A stretch of DNA of 37,116 nt from positions 1 through 37,116 of the forward strand of contig CABUIX010000020.1 in NCBI GenBank assembly GCA_902491795.1. The letters are read 5' to 3'. Both the position numbers and the translations under genes were made by a program. Shown one piece after another: positions 33,466-37,116 of the stretch. The stretch's first letter is position 1; each line of letters opens with the position of its first letter. Origin of the DNA: an uncultured Bacteroidales bacterium (GTDB lineage: Bacteria > Bacteroidota > Bacteroidia > Bacteroidales > UBA932). The notes beneath the pieces were generated by a model that saw only the letters and a program-made list of their open reading frames with translations, ran no database searches and had not been told where the DNA came from.

Positions 33466-36400
33466 ATGAGAAAAAGCCTCTATTCCATCCTTTCGCTTAC
33501 AGCTTTTCTGGGCACGGCCGGCCTGGCGCCCGGACAGGTGGAAGTGAAAGAAACAACCACGACAATCCCGACTTATCTCGTCGGGGATCCGCAGCCGGAT
33601 CCGTATTTTTTCACGGGAAGGACCTACCAGGGTGCTGCCGGACATGTATATCCCTACCCAATTTACGACATTCTCACTGACGAGCGCGTAGACAGGGACT
33701 ACAAGTACCTCACGTTGGAAAACGAATATACGGAAATCGGCGTCCTCCCGGAAATCGGCGGCAGGATATTCTCGGCCTCAGACAAGGAGACAGGATACAA
33801 TTTCTTCTACCGTCAGCACGTCATACGTCCGGCTCTGATCGGCATGATAGGGTCATGGATTTCCGGAGGTGTGGAATGGAACATACCGCACCATCACCGT
33901 GCTTCATCCACGTTGAATGCAGGATACGAAATTGTAGAAAACGCCGACGGAAGCAAGACAATATGGATTGGAGAAACCGAATTGCGCCAAAGGCTCAAGT
34001 GGAACATAGGGCTCACCCTCTTCCCTGGGAAATCCTATGTTGAAGCCACTTTCCAGATACAGAACAGAACCCCCATGATGCAGTCTTTCCTGTATTGGGC
34101 AAACGTCTCGGTGCACTGCGACGAAAACTATCAGGTCCAGTTCCCTCCCGAGACCGTCTACGGAACCACTCACAGCAAGACCAACTACAGCGACTGGCCA
34201 TACGCCCGCACTGACGAGAACGGCAATCCGATCGACGACAGTTGGTGGGCCAGTTTCCAAGGCAGCAATTCCACTTTCGCCGTCAACTATACTGATGATT
34301 ATCTCGTAGGCTACGATTTCGGCCGTGACGCCGGCACTGCCCATTGGGCCAATCATAATGTGGTTCCGGGCAAAAAATTCTTCCTGTGGGGCACCGAAAG
34401 CGTATGGAACGAAATGCTGACCGAGGAAGACGGGGCATACCTTGAACTGATGGTCGGGACATTTTCCGACAACCAGCCTGATTACAGTTGGCTGGGCCCG
34501 AACGAAGTACGCGTGACAAAGCAATACTGGTACCCCATCAAAGGCATAGGAGGAGCCAAGAATGTAAACCTTGAAGGTGCTGTAAACCTTGTCAGGGAAT
34601 CAGACAATTCGGTCATGGTAGGATTCAACTCCACAAGTCTGCGCAAAAATGCACGCATTCTTGTCAAGGCCGGAGATTCGGTCCTTTTCGACAAGGTCAT
34701 CGACATAGATCCTGACACTCCGTTCTGCCAAGACTTTTCCATTCCGGCCGACACCCCCGATGAAGAGCTGTTCGCCGGTCTGTACGACAATGAAGGCAAC
34801 GAACTCGTGAGTTACAGTCCTCAACCCAAGCCTGCAGTTCAGAGGCCACATCCTGCAGACAGGCCAAAAGATCCTTCAGAATACGACACAATTGAAGAGT
34901 TGCTGCTCGCCGGACAACGCCTCGAAGAATTCCACAACGCCAGGGTAAGTCCTCTTCCTTATTACGAAGAAGCATTGCGCCGGGACTCTCTTGATTCCAG
35001 AGTCAATGTAAATCTAGGAATCCACTATGCCCGCAATGCTGAATGGGGAAAAGCCGAAAAGCATCTTCAAAATGCATACATGAGACTTACAGGGCTGCAC
35101 TATATGCCGGAAGTCGACAAGACCGGAATTCTCTACCACACGAATCCGAAAGACGGGGAGATGTTCTACTATTTGGGAGTGGTATCACAGAATCTCGGAA
35201 AGATGAGAGAAGCTGAGTCTTATTATTGGAAATCGACATGGTACCCCGGTTTCCAGTCCGCAGCTTACTTGTATTTGTCAGAAATGTACATACGTCAGGG
35301 AAGGCTTGAAGAGGCCCTTGAGACAATAGACGAGTCTATTGCGCTCAGCGGCAGAAGCACTATCTCCAAGTTCGTCAAATCGTACCTGCTGAGCAGCACC
35401 GGAAAGAAGGACGAAGCCATCAAGCTTCTTGAAGAGAACATTGACTTCGACAAACTGGATTTCCTTAGCAGAATTGAACTTGCAAGACTCGAGAACGATA
35501 CCGAAGCATTGGACAGAATCATATCTCATATGGGTATTCCTCTACAGGAAATAATCGAGGTCTGCACTTACTACGGCGCCGTCGGCGCATACAAGGAGGC
35601 TGTCGGCCTGCTTGACTACACGATGGCCAATTGCCCCCAATATGCATCCACTCCTATGCAAAAAAATGCTGTAGAGCCTTTCACGGCATCGCCGCTGCTG
35701 AATTATATGGCAGGATGGTACTCGCATCTTGACGGCGATGCAGCCCAAGCACTCGAGTACTACAGAACGGCCGCCCAGATGTCACCTGTTTACTGCTTCC
35801 CTTTCAGAGACGAAGAGAAATTGATGCTTGAGGATGTCACAAAACTTAACCCCGAAGACGGAAAAGCGTGGTACTATCTAGGCAATCTTCTTTATTACCG
35901 CGAACAGAAAGATGCAGCCATTGCAGCATGGGAGGAAGCCGCAGCAATGACATCAGATTACGGAATGATATACCGGAACCTGGGATTCGCCACCGACAAA
36001 TACCTCGGCGACAAGGCTGCAGCAGCAGAATTCTACAGGAAAGCCATTGAGATTGACAATACCGATCCCAAATTCTTCACCGAGCTTGACATCCTCGAAG
36101 AAGCTCTCCGGGTTCCTTCAAAGGAAAGGCTGGCCCGTCTCGTAAAGAACAAGGAAACGATTTTCAAGTCCGACGATGCAACTTCAAGACTGGTTTACCT
36201 CTACGTTGACAACGGAGAGTACGACAAAGCGCTTGACATATTGGGCACAAGGCATTTCCGCGTATGGGAAGGAGGACAGACCGTATACACACAATTTGTG
36301 GATGCACACCTCCTCAAAGGCTTGAAGATGCTTGAACGCCGACAGAACAAGAAAGCGCTCGAAGAATTCCTTGCTGCCGGAACATTCCCCAGGAACCTGG

Positions 36401-36876
36401 AAACCAACGAATTGTCCACCGGACCTACTGTAGCCAAGGTAGCATATCACCAGGGACTCGCATGGAAAGCATTGGGCGATGAGTCAAAAGCGGCAGAAGC
36501 CTTCAGGAAATGCATAAGCACAGCAGCAGGCGGACGCAGGAGGACGGACACCGCCGATGAGAGCAAATACTATGTGGCGATGTCACACAAACTGTTAGGA
36601 AACGACAAAGACTTCAACGCAACTCTGGACGAGGTTCAGAAATATCTTGACGAACAGTTCGGGCAGAGCGAAAACTCTGTTGTGGACATTTACTCCAAAT
36701 TCGGGGAAGACGGGTCAAGGAATGCCATCAATGCAAGGAACCTTTATGTGCAGGGACTCGTTCTTATGGCAAAAGGCGACACGGCAGGAGCCCGCAAATT
36801 CTTCACCGAATCTCTTCAGCTCAACCCTTCAAATGTCTGGGCGAAACATTATTTGAACTCTATAAAAAATTATTGA
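33466..36876 (+). CDS. DUF5107-TPR protein, putative carbohydrate-active enzyme
   Basis: A 1136-residue exported protein with a signal peptide (about 1-22). The N-terminal region (about 45-350) matches my recollection of DUF5107, a domain with mutarotase-like strands: LENEYTEIGVLPEIGGRIF, then GGVEWN with Glu137, and His142-144. A beta-sandwich-like stretch follows (about 355-450), then TPR repeats from about residue 465 to the end. The domain is often linked to glycan-use loci; I know no activity I can cite. I chose the ATG at 33466 because the signal peptide begins there; an in-frame ATG at 33316 adds a non-conserved leader. Divergent from the regulator, and a GH43 gene follows after 12 bases. 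Confidence 0.8.
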   Translation: MRKSLYSILSLTAFLGTAGLAPGQVEVKETTTTIPTYLVGDPQPDPYFFTGRTYQGAAGHVYPYPIYDILTDERVDRDYKYLTLENEYTEIGVLPEIGGRIFSASDKETGYNFFYRQHVIRPALIGMIGSWISGGVEWNIPHHHRASSTLNAGYEIVENADGSKTIWIGETELRQRLKWNIGLTLFPGKSYVEATFQIQNRTPMMQSFLYWANVSVHCDENYQVQFPPETVYGTTHSKTNYSDWPYARTDENGNPIDDSWWASFQGSNSTFAVNYTDDYLVGYDFGRDAGTAHWANHNVVPGKKFFLWGTESVWNEMLTEEDGAYLELMVGTFSDNQPDYSWLGPNEVRVTKQYWYPIKGIGGAKNVNLEGAVNLVRESDNSVMVGFNSTSLRKNARILVKAGDSVLFDKVIDIDPDTPFCQDFSIPADTPDEELFAGLYDNEGNELVSYSPQPKPAVQRPHPADRPKDPSEYDTIEELLLAGQRLEEFHNARVSPLPYYEEALRRDSLDSRVNVNLGIHYARNAEWGKAEKHLQNAYMRLTGLHYMPEVDKTGILYHTNPKDGEMFYYLGVVSQNLGKMREAESYYWKSTWYPGFQSAAYLYLSEMYIRQGRLEEALETIDESIALSGRSTISKFVKSYLLSSTGKKDEAIKLLEENIDFDKLDFLSRIELARLENDTEALDRIISHMGIPLQEIIEVCTYYGAVGAYKEAVGLLDYTMANCPQYASTPMQKNAVEPFTASPLLNYMAGWYSHLDGDAAQALEYYRTAAQMSPVYCFPFRDEEKLMLEDVTKLNPEDGKAWYYLGNLLYYREQKDAAIAAWEEAAAMTSDYGMIYRNLGFATDKYLGDKAAAAEFYRKAIEIDNTDPKFFTELDILEEALRVPSKERLARLVKNKETIFKSDDATSRLVYLYVDNGEYDKALDILGTRHFRVWEGGQTVYTQFVDAHLLKGLKMLERRQNKKALEEFLAAGTFPRNLETNELSTGPTVAKVAYHQGLAWKALGDESKAAEAFRKCISTAAGGRRRTDTADESKYYVAMSHKLLGNDKDFNATLDEVQKYLDEQFGQSENSVVDIYSKFGEDGSRNAINARNLYVQGLVLMAKGDTAGARKFFTESLQLNPSNVWAKHYLNSIKNY

Positions 36877-36888
36877 CAACAATATTTC

Positions 36889-37116
36889 ATGTACAAAATT
36901 ATAATTGCATCAACTGTAACTATGGCATACCTTCTGTCATGCTGCAATGCCTGCGGACAAGAACGGTACAGGGGCTACAATATCCCTCTGACAAGCATAA
37001 GATGCAGTGACCCCTTCATCTATGCCGACAGCAGTGACAGCACATACTACATGTACTCCACAGGAGGAGGCGGTCGCGTAATGGCACGTGCCAGCAAGGA
37101 CCTTGTCAACTGGACG
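36889..37116 (+). CDS. GH43-type glycoside hydrolase, lipoprotein, 3' end outside the window
   Basis: The first 76 residues are seen. They have a lipoprotein signal peptide with lipobox LLSC near residue 18, so the enzyme is probably outer-membrane attached. After it come a SDPFIYAD motif, whose Asp is the expected catalytic base of the GH43 five-bladed propeller, then TYYMYSTG and ASKDLVNW, all typical of blade one. GH43 covers arabinanases, arabinofuranosidases and xylosidases, so substrate cannot be named. It starts 12 bases after the DUF5107 gene, likely on the same transcript. Confidence 0.77.
   Translation, partial: MYKIIIASTVTMAYLLSCCNACGQERYRGYNIPLTSIRCSDPFIYADSSDSTYYMYSTGGGGRVMARASKDLVNWT

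Noticed and set aside
1..37116. CRISPR arrays, insertion sequences, integrases or phage genes
   Set aside because: No spaced direct repeats, terminal inverted repeats or transposase/integrase motifs were seen.

Overview
The window is a gene-dense stretch of chromosome from a member of the Bacteroidota, most likely order Bacteroidales. The evidence is several TAnnTTTG-type promoter boxes, A-rich leaders with almost no Shine-Dalgarno sequences, a hybrid two-component system (propeller, histidine kinase, receiver and AraC domain in one gene), a Porin_10-like porin, an ExbB/ExbD/ExbD operon, and a DUF5107-TPR protein next to a GH43 enzyme. Coding GC is moderately high, and AGG and ATA codons are common. 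Genus cannot be settled from sequence reading alone; a higher-GC Bacteroidales lineage is my inference.

Layout. 1-2245: 3' part of an outer-membrane porin, then a membrane-anchored lytic transglycosylase joined by ATGA. 2248-2991 (-): YczE-type membrane protein. 3082-6236: M13 metallopeptidase lipoprotein plus an FtsX/LolE-like permease. 6193-8611 (-): three overlapping genes (SRPBCC-like protein, RsmF-type rRNA methyltransferase, TPR protein). 8667-13537: NUDIX hydrolase, queA, dprA, TatD nuclease, type I asparaginase. 13627-15955: exbB, a small 4-TM protein, and two exbD genes. 16132-18917: asnS, udk and a TonB-like protein. 18929-20050 (-): GH53 endo-galactanase. 20089-22635 (-): typA, yceD, rpmF and tRNA-Arg(CCT), ending in a terminator that touches the tRNA CCA end. 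22780-27623: an unknown lipoprotein, acyl-CoA ligase, dCMP deaminase-like protein and S41 protease. 27706-29307: K+/H+-type antiporter. 29340-33303 (-): a hybrid two-component regulator split by a one-base frameshift. 33466-37116: DUF5107-TPR protein and the start of a GH43 lipoprotein.

How the genes work together. Most of the window is housekeeping: translation and tRNA/rRNA modification (asnS, queA, rsmF, rpmF, typA, tRNA-Arg), envelope energisation (exbB/exbD/exbD with a TonB-like protein), envelope maintenance (porin, transglycosylase, M13 and S41 peptidases) and nucleotide salvage (udk, deaminase). The right end is accessory carbohydrate metabolism: a divergent regulator/enzyme pair that looks like the edge of a polysaccharide-utilisation-type locus. 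The cleaved glycan cannot be read here; GH43, and the GH53 gene about 13 kb away, would fit plant arabinan/arabinogalactan, but that is inference.

No CRISPR array, insertion sequence, integrase or phage gene was seen, and no stretch over 300 bases lacks a gene. I found no clearly new multi-gene system. The strongest leads are the DUF5107/GH43 locus, the frameshifted regulator, and two start codons only six bases downstream of a promoter box, which would give leaderless transcripts.
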